Source: Haloechinothrix halophila YIM 93223
Lineage (GTDB): Bacteria > Actinomycetota > Actinomycetes > Mycobacteriales > Pseudonocardiaceae
NCBI RefSeq assembly: GCF_000504245.1
Contig: NZ_KI632509.1
Location: forward strand, 3,682,613-3,746,612
Direction of reading: 5' to 3'
Length of the DNA: 64,000 nucleotides
The notes below the pieces were generated by a model. It saw nothing but the letters and a program-made list of their open reading frames with translations. It did not search any database and was not told the DNA's origin. Position numbers and translations under genes: made by a program. How positions within the stretch are numbered: position 1 is the first letter of the stretch; each line of letters starts with the position of its first letter. Of this stretch, positions 27,331-35,924 are shown piece after piece.

Positions 27331-29235
27331 TTGACCGGCGAGCGACCGCAGCCGTCACCTCGCCCGCTGAGCGAGGTCGCCGCCCCGCACTGGCTGACTC
27401 AACTACTCAGCACGACCACGACACCGGTGCACTGGGGACAGTTGGTGCGCGCCGCGGCGGCGCTGTCCGTCCCGATCGCCGCGGGAAGCATCACTGGTCA
27501 CACCGGAATCGGCATCGAGGCCGCGCTCGGCGCGCTCTGCGGAACGTTCGTCGCCCGCCGTGGGCCATACCGCTTCCGGCTACGGCATATGGGGTGGGCG
27601 ACGCTGGCAGGCGCGACCGGCTTTCTCGCCGGTGGACTCGCGGCGGGCAACGGCTGGGTGACCAGCGCGGTGATCGTCGGGCTCGCTGTCGTCTCGGAGG
27701 TAATCTCGACGGCAGGCGCCACAGCATCGGCCGCCGGCCTGCAGTTGCTGATCTTCGCCATCCTGGGTGCCGGCCAGCCACTGACCAGCGGACCTGTACT
27801 CGCGACCGGCTGGTTCCTCGCCGGTGCGGGATGGGCGGTCCTGCTCGCCATCGCGGCCTGGCCGGTGCGGGCCACCGCACCGGAACGCGCCGCCGTCGCC
27901 GCGGTGTACGAGCAGATGGCCGCGATGCTGGCCGCGCGGCAGTGGCGGCAGACCGCCCAGGCACGGCAGCGGCTCACCGCCGCGCTCAACGACGCCTACG
28001 ACGCGCTGCTCACCGCGCGATCCCGGCTCGAAGGCCGTGACGAGACGTACCGCAGGCTGTTCGCGCTCCTGTCTGACGCCACGCCCGTGATCGAAGCCTC
28101 GGTGGCCGCGATCAAGACCCGGAACCACACCCCGCCCCACGAGATCGACGCCCTCCGCGCCATCGCCGACGCGATCCGCGCCAACCGCCCGCTGCCCAAC
28201 CCCGACCCCGGCCCCGCGCCAGAGACGGCACTCGGACGCGCCTTGCGCGATCTGTGCCGTGACGGCGACGCGGACACCCACGCGCCGCCGCACACGCGCC
28301 GCTCATACCGCGAGCGGCTGACCACCTGGCTGGACGACGCGCTCGGCGGGCCGGCGACCTGGACCCACGCCGCACGGCTCGCGCTCTGCATCGCCCTCGC
28401 CGAAGTGGCCAGCAGACAACTGGACCTGGAACGCTCCTACTGGGTGGCACTAACCGTGGCACTGGTGCTGAAACCAGACTTCGGCTCGGTGTTCGCCCGC
28501 GCCGTCCTCCGGGCGGGCGGCACCGTGTTCGGAGTCCTGCTCGGCGCCGCCGTCCTGCTCATCGACCCACGCGACTGGGCACTGCCACTCGCCGTCGCGA
28601 TCCTGGCAGCACCGCTGCCCCTCGCCAAGGAACGCAACTACGGCCTCTTCTCCATCTCGATGACACCGCTGGTCATCGTGCTCGTCGACCTCACACAGGC
28701 AGGCAGCGCGTCGTTGCTAAGCGCCCGCCTCATCGACACCATCCTCGGCTGCGCCATCGTGCTGGTGTTCGGCTACCTATGCTGGCCGGACAGCAGACGT
28801 CCCCAGCTCGGCACCCAGATGGCCACTGCCACCGACACGGTCGCGCGCTACGCCGCGCGCGCACTGGCCGCACACCCCGCAGGGCACTCCACACTGCGCC
28901 GCACCACCTACCGGACGCTGTCCGACCTCCGCGTGGCAGCACAACGACTCATCCCTGAACCCTCCCGAGCGGGCCGCAACGCCGCCGCCTGGTGGCCCGC
29001 GATCATCGGCCTCGAACGACTCACCGACGCCATCACGCGAGCAGCCCTCGACACCCCACCACCCACAGCCGACGTCGACCAGATCGTCACCGCGATCCAG
29101 GAGATCGCGACCGCCATCCGCGCCGAACGCCCGCCCGCCGACCAGCCCCTGCCAGCCGAAGGACCCCTCTCTGTCGTGGCCGCGGACATCATCGCGCTTC
29201 GCGGTGCACTCCGCGATCCCCTGCAGAGTTACTAG
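27331..29235 (+). CDS. FUSC-family aromatic-compound exporter-like membrane protein
   Basis: A 634-residue inner-membrane protein with the FUSC/YccS/AaeB layout: one block of about six helices (residues 35-175), a soluble helical middle (about 180-340) and a second membrane block (about 345-480, containing SYWVALTVALVLKPDFGSVFARAVLRAGGTVFGVLLGA, the family signature), then a helical C-terminal domain. Family members export hydroxylated aromatic acids. The start is uncertain: TTG 27331 is the first in-frame start and lacks a strong ribosome site. Confidence 0.82.
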   Translation: MTGERPQPSPRPLSEVAAPHWLTQLLSTTTTPVHWGQLVRAAAALSVPIAAGSITGHTGIGIEAALGALCGTFVARRGPYRFRLRHMGWATLAGATGFLAGGLAAGNGWVTSAVIVGLAVVSEVISTAGATASAAGLQLLIFAILGAGQPLTSGPVLATGWFLAGAGWAVLLAIAAWPVRATAPERAAVAAVYEQMAAMLAARQWRQTAQARQRLTAALNDAYDALLTARSRLEGRDETYRRLFALLSDATPVIEASVAAIKTRNHTPPHEIDALRAIADAIRANRPLPNPDPGPAPETALGRALRDLCRDGDADTHAPPHTRRSYRERLTTWLDDALGGPATWTHAARLALCIALAEVASRQLDLERSYWVALTVALVLKPDFGSVFARAVLRAGGTVFGVLLGAAVLLIDPRDWALPLAVAILAAPLPLAKERNYGLFSISMTPLVIVLVDLTQAGSASLLSARLIDTILGCAIVLVFGYLCWPDSRRPQLGTQMATATDTVARYAARALAAHPAGHSTLRRTTYRTLSDLRVAAQRLIPEPSRAGRNAAAWWPAIIGLERLTDAITRAALDTPPPTADVDQIVTAIQEIATAIRAERPPADQPLPAEGPLSVVAADIIALRGALRDPLQSY

Positions 29236-29253
29236 TGCCCAGCTATGCGGGCG

Positions 29254-30414
29254 CTAGCCTCCCGCCGCCCGCCTCGGCCTGCGCGCCGGGTGTCCCGCCG
29301 AGCCGCCCCACAGGTGCGGGGTACCTTCGCCCTCGGCGTAGTCGAGCTCGCGCTCGTGGAAGTCGGCCATCCGCTGTGCGCCAAGCCGCACGGCCTCCCG
29401 CTGCGCGGCGTCGAGGCCGGGCGCCAGTCGCGTCTCGACCCGGACGCTGGTGGCTCTGATGGTGCGCTTCCACAGGCCGACGTTGCGGCGGTCGAGAATC
29501 ATCCTCGCCCAGAACGGATCGTCGCTGTCCGTATGCGGATGCGCGTCGGCAACGGGGAAGTTCAGCGCGGGGTAGGTATGGACGGCCTCGTCGTATACCG
29601 GCAGCAGGAACGCGCGCTCCGTCCGCGTCGTACGGCTCGGCACCGATGGATCGAACCACAGCGTGGTGCCGTCGACGTCGATGTGCTCGAGTTCGTCGCC
29701 GATGTCGGCGAGCGCGGCCCTGGTGTCGGACACGGTCAGCGACGACCAGCGGGTGAAGTCCTTGACCGAGGCCGGACCGTGGCCCGCGAAGAATCGCCGC
29801 ACCAGCTCCACCAGCGCCTCGTGCCGGTCGCGCTCGCGCGTCGCGGGGACGACCTCGTCGACGAGCGCATAGGAGTGCTGCGTGCCCTTCACCGGTCCCG
29901 AGCAGATCAGCCCGCGCAGCTCGGCGAGCAGCAACGTGTGTCCGAGCTGCGGCCCCGGCTCGGGTAATCCGGTGCGCGCGGCGAACTCGGCGCCGATCTC
30001 GGTGCGCGTCAGATACGCACGGTCGCACAGCAGTTCGGGAAGCAGGTCGAGCGCCCGGTGCAGCTGCGGGGTGTCGTCGAGGCCGAGCTGGCGATGCCGG
30101 GCCGCCATCGACCGCTCCACCCGCCGCGAGGTCAGCGCCAGAATCCACCGCAGATCATCCGGCGCTACGAAGTGCCACGTCGGCCGCAAGATGTGGGTGC
30201 GGATGACATCGCCACGATCAAGCGCGGTCCGTACCGAGGAGTAGGTGGTGTCCTTGCTGCGCAGGCCGAGGGAGAAGAAGGCGTGATCGCGCTCCTGAGC
30301 CTGCACGCAGGTGAGCAGCCGAACCGCGTCACCGGCGCGCGGTAGTGGCGCGGACGTCAACCGCTGGGTTGCCAGCCGCCTTCGGAGGACGCGGTCGCGA
30401 GGCCAGGTGTTCAT
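29254..30414 (-). CDS. Winged-helix DNA-binding protein, AlkZ/YcaQ-like (HTH_42)
   Basis: A 386-residue HTH_42 family protein. The N-terminal LRRRLATQRLTSAPL and the CVQAQERD stretch match the family whose studied members AlkZ and YcaQ are DNA glycosylases that unhook crosslinks; QAQ corresponds in position to the catalytic Q-x-Q motif. Central tandem winged helices and the C-terminal barrel-like part (FLLPVYDEAVHTY) are present. ATG 30414 is preceded by GGAGGATAG. A glycosylase role is inferred from family only. It is convergent with the FUSC gene. Confidence 0.75.
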   Translation of the reverse strand: MNTWPRDRVLRRRLATQRLTSAPLPRAGDAVRLLTCVQAQERDHAFFSLGLRSKDTTYSSVRTALDRGDVIRTHILRPTWHFVAPDDLRWILALTSRRVERSMAARHRQLGLDDTPQLHRALDLLPELLCDRAYLTRTEIGAEFAARTGLPEPGPQLGHTLLLAELRGLICSGPVKGTQHSYALVDEVVPATRERDRHEALVELVRRFFAGHGPASVKDFTRWSSLTVSDTRAALADIGDELEHIDVDGTTLWFDPSVPSRTTRTERAFLLPVYDEAVHTYPALNFPVADAHPHTDSDDPFWARMILDRRNVGLWKRTIRATSVRVETRLAPGLDAAQREAVRLGAQRMADFHERELDYAEGEGTPHLWGGSAGHPARRPRRAAGG

Positions 30415-30500
30415 GGCGGCTATCCTCCCGTGAGGCACCGACAGTTCACGCCGTACGGGACACCGCTACGGGGTGTACGTGCCAACACCGAATCAGCGGC

Positions 30501-30920
30501 TCACGGCCGTACCGTGCGCAGCCCGGGAAAACGACGGCGCAGGCCCTTGTCTTCGGTGACCAGGTCGTGGCCGTGCTCAATCGCCAAGGCCGCGAGGTAA
30601 GCGTCGGTGACGTCGCCTCCGGTCGCATTGAGTTGGTGGCAGAGGTCTTGGTAAATCGACCAATGACGCTGCCCGGGAACGACAGGAATGGCCTGCGGGC
30701 GATGGCGAAAGACGTCGACGAATCGCAGAGCGTCGGCCAACGGAGTCGGTTCACGGAAGATTCTCGGGTTGGTCACGAGCCGCTGGAAACCGAGCGTCAC
30801 CAGGTCGCAGACGCCGTAGCTTTCCAGCCCGTTCAGCAGGTCGGCAAGCCAGTCACGGTACCGCGTGTGCTGGGGCAATTCGCCACGATGGGCGTAGACG
30901 AGAGCGTTGACGTCAGGCAT
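30501..30920 (-). CDS. vapC: VapC-type PIN-domain toxin ribonuclease
   Basis: A 139-residue PIN-domain protein. The acidic metal ligands are visible: Asp in MPDVNALVYAHR, Asp in GGDVTDAYLAALA and Asp in LVTEDKGLRRRFPGL. It is the toxin of a toxin-antitoxin pair and is expected to cleave RNA, often tRNA. Its 5' end overlaps the antitoxin gene (stop 30913); ATG 30920 places the catalytic MPD at the N-terminus as usual, ATG 30926 is the alternative. Confidence 0.87.
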   Translation of the reverse strand: MPDVNALVYAHRGELPQHTRYRDWLADLLNGLESYGVCDLVTLGFQRLVTNPRIFREPTPLADALRFVDVFRHRPQAIPVVPGQRHWSIYQDLCHQLNATGGDVTDAYLAALAIEHGHDLVTEDKGLRRRFPGLRTVRP

Positions 30921-31185
30921 CTGCATGGGTCGTGAACCGCTCGGCGTCTTCGGCGTCGATCAGGGGCTGCCATGTGGTGCGGTCATCGAGGTCGACGCCA
31001 GGCCGCAGGCCAGCACCGGTGTATACGACGACGTCGATCCGCTCGGTTGTCTGCAGCATGTCCTCCTCTTTGAGCAAGCGACGCAGCGCGTCTTCGAGAA
31101 CGGAGGTGAACGTCCGCTGATGGCGCGCGGCGTAACTCTTGACCTCGCGCATCAGCGTCTCGTCGAGCCGCACCGTCGTCCTCAT
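30913..31185 (-). CDS. vapB: VapB-type ribbon-helix-helix antitoxin
   Basis: A 90-residue antitoxin. The N-terminal ribbon-helix-helix (MRTTVRLDETLMREVKSYAARHQRTFTSVLEDALRRLL) binds DNA, and the C-terminal acidic tail should wrap the VapC active site. It precedes vapC with an overlap, the standard order. The 14-bp palindrome 20 bp upstream is the probable operator for VapBC autorepression. Confidence 0.87.
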   Translation of the reverse strand: MRTTVRLDETLMREVKSYAARHQRTFTSVLEDALRRLLKEEDMLQTTERIDVVVYTGAGLRPGVDLDDRTTWQPLIDAEDAERFTTHADA

Positions 31186-31204
31186 AACCCCAACTTACCA
31201 ATCT

Positions 31205-31218
31205 GACATATATATGTC
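31205..31218. promoter_or_regulatory. vapBC operator palindrome
   Basis: GACATATATATGTC is a perfect 14-bp palindrome 20 bp upstream of vapB, in the only AT-rich stretch between vapB and the divergent aldo/keto reductase (start 31265). Ribbon-helix-helix dimers commonly bind such sites; it overlaps the expected -10 regions of both genes. Confidence 0.65.
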
Positions 31219-31264
31219 TAGCACGGCCGTGAGTTGCGGACGTCCGAGCCGTTACGTTGGGGGC

Positions 31265-32107
31265 ATGGCTGCATCGATTCCGCACTACACGCTCAACGAC
31301 GGCGCCCGGCTCCCCGTGATCGGGTTCGGCACCTACCCGCTCACCGGCGACGAGGGCACCAAGGCCATGGTCAGTGCCATCGAGAATGGCTATCGCCTCC
31401 TCGATACCGCCGTGAACTACGGCAACGAGGAGGAGGTCGGCGAAGCGGTACGCCAGTCGGGAATCACGCGCGAGGACATCGCGATCGCCACCAAGATCCC
31501 CGGCAGGCATCACGAGTACGACCAAGCCACGCGCTCCGTTGAGGACTCGCTGCGCGGGCTCGGGCTCGACTACGTCGACCTCGTGCTGATCCACTGGCCC
31601 AACCCGAGCGTCGGGAAGTACCGGGAGGCGTGGCGGGCGCTCGTCGACCTCCGGGAACGCGGTCTCGTCACGTCGATTGGCGTCAGCAACTTCACCCGGC
31701 AGCACCTCGCCGGCATCATCCACGACACCGGAGTGACCCCCGCCGTCAACCAGATCGAGCTGCACCCTTACTTCCCGCAGGCCGAGATGCGCGCGGTCCA
31801 CGCCGAACTCGGCATCCAGACCGAGTCGTGGAGCCCCCTCGGCAAGCGCAGTGCTCCGTTCGACCAGCAGCCCGTCGCCGACGCCGCCACGGCGCACGGC
31901 GTCGCGCCCAGTCAGGTGATCCTGCGCTGGCAGCTGCAGCTCGGTGCACTGCCGCTGCCGAAGTCCGCGGACCCGGATCGGCAGCGCGAGAATCTCGACG
32001 TCTTCGGGTTCGAGCTCAGCGAGCAGGAGATGGCCGCGATCAGCGGGCTCGCCCGGCACGACGGCAGGCTGTTCGGCGGCGACCCGGACGTCCACGAGGA
32101 GATGTGA
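31265..32107 (+). CDS. Aldo/keto reductase
   Basis: A 280-residue NADPH-dependent aldo/keto reductase of the AKR5-like (2,5-diketogluconate reductase/prostaglandin F synthase) type. The catalytic tetrad is seen as Asp and Tyr in DTAVNYGNEEEVGEAV, Lys in ATKIPG and His in LIHWPNP; the cofactor region LPKSADPDRQREN follows. The start is ATG 31265 with GGGGG just upstream; the longer frame would run into the vapB promoter. Confidence 0.9.
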   Translation: MAASIPHYTLNDGARLPVIGFGTYPLTGDEGTKAMVSAIENGYRLLDTAVNYGNEEEVGEAVRQSGITREDIAIATKIPGRHHEYDQATRSVEDSLRGLGLDYVDLVLIHWPNPSVGKYREAWRALVDLRERGLVTSIGVSNFTRQHLAGIIHDTGVTPAVNQIELHPYFPQAEMRAVHAELGIQTESWSPLGKRSAPFDQQPVADAATAHGVAPSQVILRWQLQLGALPLPKSADPDRQRENLDVFGFELSEQEMAAISGLARHDGRLFGGDPDVHEEM

Positions 32108-32125
32108 CTCCCGGGGCGTCGCGGC

Positions 32126-32692
32126 CTATCGCTTGCGGCCGCGGCGCCCGCTCGCCTGCTGCAGCTGGTTGACCAGGTCCACGAGGCGGTCGGCGACGTC
32201 GTCGAACGGGATGTAGCCCATGCCGGACAGCACCAAGCCACCGACGAGCGCCATCGTCACCGAGTTCACCGCCGTCGGCGGCAGCGAACCGAGCCCGCGG
32301 GTCAACGACCTAGCCAGCTCGGTGCCGATCTCGTCTCGGAGCCGCTTGACCTCAGGGTCGTCACCGAGCAACGCCGAGGTACAGGCACGGCTGAGTTCCG
32401 GCTCGTCCGCGAAGACGTTGGTGATGCGGCGGACCATCTGGTGCAGGTCGGTGTCGTCGTCGAAGGCCGACGTCGTCTCCTGGATCTTGCGCCACACCAC
32501 GGAACTGATGAGGTGATCCTTCGAGGAGAAGTAGGTGTAGGCGGTGGCGGGTGAGACATCAGCCCGCCTGGCCACCGACCGCACCGACAACTCCCCGTAC
32601 TCGACCGCGCGGATCTCCTCCAAGGCGGCGTCCAGCAGCCGCTGGACGGTGTCCGCCCTGCGGCCGCCGACGATTCGGCGAACCGGCTCCAT
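32126..32692 (-). CDS. TetR-family regulator at left border of the cyp51 cluster
   Basis: A 188-residue TetR regulator. The helix-turn-helix reads SVRSVARRADVSPATAYTYFSSKDHLIS. It is clearly paralogous to the TetR at 49881: both share ATAYTYFSSK[DN]HLI and CT[SA]ALLGDDP[ED]V..LR[DE].IG[TA]E. It is the last gene of the run that begins at cyp51, separated from the thioesterase by family B repeats. It may regulate the catabolic operon together with, or in competition with, its paralogue. Confidence 0.88.
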   Translation of the reverse strand: MEPVRRIVGGRRADTVQRLLDAALEEIRAVEYGELSVRSVARRADVSPATAYTYFSSKDHLISSVVWRKIQETTSAFDDDTDLHQMVRRITNVFADEPELSRACTSALLGDDPEVKRLRDEIGTELARSLTRGLGSLPPTAVNSVTMALVGGLVLSGMGYIPFDDVADRLVDLVNQLQQASGRRGRKR

Positions 32693-32726
32693 GCCACTGA
32701 TCGTAACCGGGCCCGCCCTGCCCGTC

Positions 32727-32790
32727 GGTGCAACTCGCGGCCATTAAGGTGCGACTCGCGGTGGCTAGGGTGCGACTCGCGGCGCTGGGG
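32727..32790. repeat. Family B 21-bp-period repeat, 3' of thioesterase gene
   Basis: The 14-bp core GGTGCGACTCGCGG (first copy GGTGCAACTCGCGG) starts at 32727, 32748 and 32769, exactly 21 bp apart, with 7 variable bases between. It fills the gap between the TetR start and the thioesterase stop codon. Two more copies lie on the other side of the thioesterase gene. Confidence 0.75.
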
Positions 32791-32792
32791 GG

Positions 32793-33530
32793 TCAGCGCG
32801 ACTGGGTGAACAGCGCCGGGAACACCCGGCGTGCCTGTTCCATGCTGAGCGTGCGGAACCGTGCCTCAGCCTCGACAAGCGGGGTCTCCGGATCCACCTG
32901 CGTGGCGATGGCTCCCGTGGCGACCGCGCGCCCGTCTTCCATCCCGGCGACCCTGGCCCAGATGCGCAGCGGCACACCCAGCGGCACCGGTTTGCGGTAG
33001 CGCACTGTCAGATCGGTGGTGAGTCCCGCGCTGCCCGCTTCCGCCGCGGCGTGGCCGAGCAACTGGTCCAGCAGCAGCGCGCTGATCCCGCCGTGCGCGG
33101 ACATCGGTGGTCCTTCGTGCGTCAGCCCGAGCGTGCAGCGCCCCTCGACCCGGTCGCCGTCGGTGAAGTACTCGACCGGCGGCGCACCGGGGTGTCCGGT
33201 GCCGATGACGGGGTTGAACATGCGCACCCCGCCGATCAGGTCGTCCACGGACGCGGCCTGGCTCGGCTCGCGTTGCCGCTCGCGCAGCGCCACCGTCACC
33301 GACTCGATCTCGGCGGCGGCCTGGTCCAGCACCTCGACCGGCACTTCGGCACGGATCGCGACCTCGGTCAGTTCGCGCAGCCGCGCGCCGAGCGTGGCGA
33401 CGGACTCCCTGCGCCGGCGCAGCTCGCCGGTGTCCTCGGGCGCGGTGAGTCCTGCGTCGCGCGCCCCGGGCACGCCACGGTGCGACTCGTGGCCATGAGG
33501 GTGCGACTCGCGGTCGGGTGAGTCAGCCAC
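32793..33530 (-). CDS. PaaI/hotdog-fold thioesterase
   Basis: A 245-residue acyl-CoA thioesterase-like protein. The hotdog domain occupies residues about 105-235, with the active-site helix region MSAHGGISALLLDQLLGHAA and the following LTTDLTVRYRKPVPLG. The first 85 residues are helical and charged. GTG 33530 overlaps the preceding flavoprotein gene by 8 bp, but residues 7-19 are encoded by family B repeats, so GTG 33473 is a credible alternative start that would leave the repeats intergenic. It likely hydrolyses a CoA thioester made by the cluster. Confidence 0.8.
   Translation of the reverse strand: MADSPDRESHPHGHESHRGVPGARDAGLTAPEDTGELRRRRESVATLGARLRELTEVAIRAEVPVEVLDQAAAEIESVTVALRERQREPSQAASVDDLIGGVRMFNPVIGTGHPGAPPVEYFTDGDRVEGRCTLGLTHEGPPMSAHGGISALLLDQLLGHAAAEAGSAGLTTDLTVRYRKPVPLGVPLRIWARVAGMEDGRAVATGAIATQVDPETPLVEAEARFRTLSMEQARRVFPALFTQSR
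33479..33513. repeat. Family B 21-bp-period repeat, 5' of thioesterase gene
   Basis: Two copies of the core GGTGCGACTCG[TC]GG at 33479 and 33500, 21 bp apart with a 7-bp variable spacer, in the same orientation as the copies at 32727-32782. They overlap the annotated 5' end of the thioesterase gene. Confidence 0.7.
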
Positions 33531-35007
33531 GGGCGTTCCCGGAGAGCGTCGCGGCGTGGCGTCCCGCCCGCCTGCCGAAGAAGGAACCCTCGCCCAGCTG
33601 CAGGCCGGAGCAGTAGCCCTGCCCGTCCTGCGCGATGTTCGACGCGCAGGCGCCCGACGCGTAGAGCCCGCCGATGACGGACCCGTCGCCGCACCGCACC
33701 TGCCCGTCGGCGGTGGTACTCAGGCCGCCAAGGGTGAACCCGGCATACAGCGCAGTGCCGAGGCTCAGGTTGTAGGCGGCCCACGGACCGGTGTCCTGCG
33801 GCGCCAGCCAGTCGGGGTGCTTATGGAAATCGGGATCCCTGCCACGCGCGGCGTAGTCGTTGTAGCGCGTCAACGTCGTCACCAGCGAGCCGCCGGGCAG
33901 CCCCAGTCCGCGTTCCATCTCCTCGACGGTTTCCCAGCCGTCGAGGAACGGCACCAGCGACATCGAAGGGTGCTCGGCGTGCTCACTGTCGACGATGAGG
34001 TACGCCGTGGCGTCCGGCTGGTGCATCACGTGGTACGAGGTGCGGGCGTGGTAGCTGTCCTCGGCGACGAATCTGCGGCCCTCCTTGTTCACGATCAGGC
34101 CTTTAACCAGAACCGAGGGCGGGTAGAACGGGGCGGTGATGAACGGCTCCGCCATGCGCTCGAGCTTCGCGCCGACCGAGCGGCCAAGCCGGATGCCGAG
34201 CCCGTCGTCGTAGGTCGAGCCCAGCGTGAACAGCTTCGAGCCGAGCGCGGGCGTGTGCTCGGCGACCATGTCCGAGTTCATGACGAACCCGCCCGCGGCG
34301 ATCACCACAGCGGGCGCCCGCACCAACCCAGTGTCCTGAAAGGACCGCCACGCCACTCCGGCGACCGCACCGTCCGGCGACACGATCAGGTTGGTCGCGC
34401 CGGTCTCGTAGCGCACCTCGACGCCTGCCTCCGCCGCGCGCTCGTTGAGCAGGTCCATCACCAGCTTCGCGCCGTCGGTGTCGCCGGGCACTGGCACCTT
34501 GTGCCCGCGCGGTGCGGGCTCGGCATCGGTGCTGTACGGCCAGACCTTCTCGTTGCCGGTGAACATCAGCCCTTCGGTGCCGGGCTGGATGACGGCTTTC
34601 TCCGGGTAGAAGGATCGTTCGAACTCGAAGCCCAGTGCCTCCAGCCAGTCGAAGTGCTCCACGGAGCCCTCGCAGTAGGCACGGATCTTCTCGTGGTCGG
34701 GGTCGAGCGAGTTCGCGACCAGGTACCGGTACATCTGTTCCGGCGAATCGTCATGGCCGGTCGCTTTCTGCACCGCGGTACCGCCGCCGAGGTAGAAGTG
34801 GCCGCCAGCCATGGCGGTAGTGCCGCCGTACGCGGCGGCCCGTTCCAGCAGCAGCACCCGCGCGCCCGCGCGTGCCGCCTCCAGTGCCGCGCAGCCACCA
34901 GCGATGCCGAAGCCCACGACCACCACGTCGTAGGACTCGGTGTCGTCTGTCAGCACCGAGGCGTCCAGGACATCGGGCACCGCCGTGCCGGACTGCGTTG
35001 TCGTCAT
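33523..35007 (-). CDS. FAD-dependent dehydrogenase (KstD / fumarate reductase flavoprotein family)
   Basis: A 494-residue flavoprotein. The FAD dinucleotide fold is VVVGFGIAGGCAALEAARAGARVLLLE (about 28-54), followed by GGTTAMAGGHFYLGGGT, and the C-terminal FAD site is GLYASGACASNIAQDGQGYCSG. It belongs to the FAD_binding_2 family that includes 3-ketosteroid 1-dehydrogenases and fumarate reductases; the exact reaction cannot be assigned. It lies 11 bp downstream of the F420-type oxidoreductase gene in the cyp51 run, so oxidation of a ring or acyl intermediate is likely. Confidence 0.85.
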   Translation of the reverse strand: MTTTQSGTAVPDVLDASVLTDDTESYDVVVVGFGIAGGCAALEAARAGARVLLLERAAAYGGTTAMAGGHFYLGGGTAVQKATGHDDSPEQMYRYLVANSLDPDHEKIRAYCEGSVEHFDWLEALGFEFERSFYPEKAVIQPGTEGLMFTGNEKVWPYSTDAEPAPRGHKVPVPGDTDGAKLVMDLLNERAAEAGVEVRYETGATNLIVSPDGAVAGVAWRSFQDTGLVRAPAVVIAAGGFVMNSDMVAEHTPALGSKLFTLGSTYDDGLGIRLGRSVGAKLERMAEPFITAPFYPPSVLVKGLIVNKEGRRFVAEDSYHARTSYHVMHQPDATAYLIVDSEHAEHPSMSLVPFLDGWETVEEMERGLGLPGGSLVTTLTRYNDYAARGRDPDFHKHPDWLAPQDTGPWAAYNLSLGTALYAGFTLGGLSTTADGQVRCGDGSVIGGLYASGACASNIAQDGQGYCSGLQLGEGSFFGRRAGRHAATLSGNARG

Positions 35008-35018
35008 GGGTCTCTCCT

Positions 35019-35873
35019 TCAGCGAACGGTCAGCTCAAGCCTGCCGGCAAGTTTGTCCAGATAGGACACAACGTCGGCCTCGGACTTGTCGGGCACACCC
35101 CAGATCAGCTCGTCGACACCGCACTCGTGCCACGCCGCGAGTTGCTCCCGCGACGGCTTGGCGGCGACCAGCACGTGCACCTGGGGGTTTCCTTGCCTGC
35201 CCGCCGCTGCCCATGCCTCCCGCAGCGCGGCCACCCTGGTCGGGATGTCCTGCTCCTGCGGGGTGGTCATCCAGCCATCGGCGTTGCGGGCGATCCAGGC
35301 GAACGTCTTCGGCCCGCCGCCCGCGCCGATGACGAGCGGGATGTGCGGCTGGGCCGGCTTCGGGTACGCCCAGGACGGGCCGAACGACACGTACTCCCCG
35401 GCATAGGACGCCTCCTCCTGCGTCCACAGTGCCCGCATCGCCTCGACGTACTCACGCAGCACGGTGCGGCGCCTGCCCGCGGGTACATGGTGGTCGGCCA
35501 GCTCATCGGTGTTCCAGCCGAAACCAGCGCCGAGGGTGACGCGCCCGCCGGAGAGGTGATCGAGCGTGGCGATGCTCTTGGCCAGCGTGATCGGGTCGGA
35601 CTCCACCGGCAGCGCCACCGCCGTGGCGAGCCGGATGCGGCTGGTGACAGCCGCTGCCGTCGCCAGCGACACCCACGGGTCGAGGGTGCGCAGATAGCGG
35701 TCGTCCGGCAACGTCGCATCGCCGGTGCCGGGATGGGCGGCCTCCCGCTTGACCGGGATGTGGGTGTGCTCCGGCACGTAGATCGTGTCGAAGCCGCGCT
35801 GCTCGGCCGCGGCGGCGAGCGCCGAGGGGGTGATGCCTCGGTCGGAGGTGAACAGGACGACACCGTGGCGCAT
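35019..35873 (-). CDS. LLM-class F420-dependent oxidoreductase
   Basis: A 284-residue luciferase-like TIM-barrel enzyme of the F420-dependent (Rv2161c-like) group. Recognisable blocks are FDTIYVPEHTHIPV, the SRIRLATAVALPVESDPITLAKSIATLDHLSGGR strand-helix, GAGFGWNTDEL and IPLVIGAGGGPKTFAWIARNADGW. It would carry out hydride transfer to or from a cluster intermediate. Same strand as the neighbours, 51 bp after the CMD-like gene. Confidence 0.88.
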   Translation of the reverse strand: MRHGVVLFTSDRGITPSALAAAAEQRGFDTIYVPEHTHIPVKREAAHPGTGDATLPDDRYLRTLDPWVSLATAAAVTSRIRLATAVALPVESDPITLAKSIATLDHLSGGRVTLGAGFGWNTDELADHHVPAGRRRTVLREYVEAMRALWTQEEASYAGEYVSFGPSWAYPKPAQPHIPLVIGAGGGPKTFAWIARNADGWMTTPQEQDIPTRVAALREAWAAAGRQGNPQVHVLVAAKPSREQLAAWHECGVDELIWGVPDKSEADVVSYLDKLAGRLELTVR

Positions 35874-35924
35874 GGCACTATCCTCGCTGAGCTTCGCTGG
35901 TGGTGATCGACAGGGCTGAGCGGG

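Noticed and set aside
26897..27334. 145-residue plus-strand frame across the arsR start and operator
   Set aside because: Antisense to arsR and runs through the operator; no family or ribosome site.
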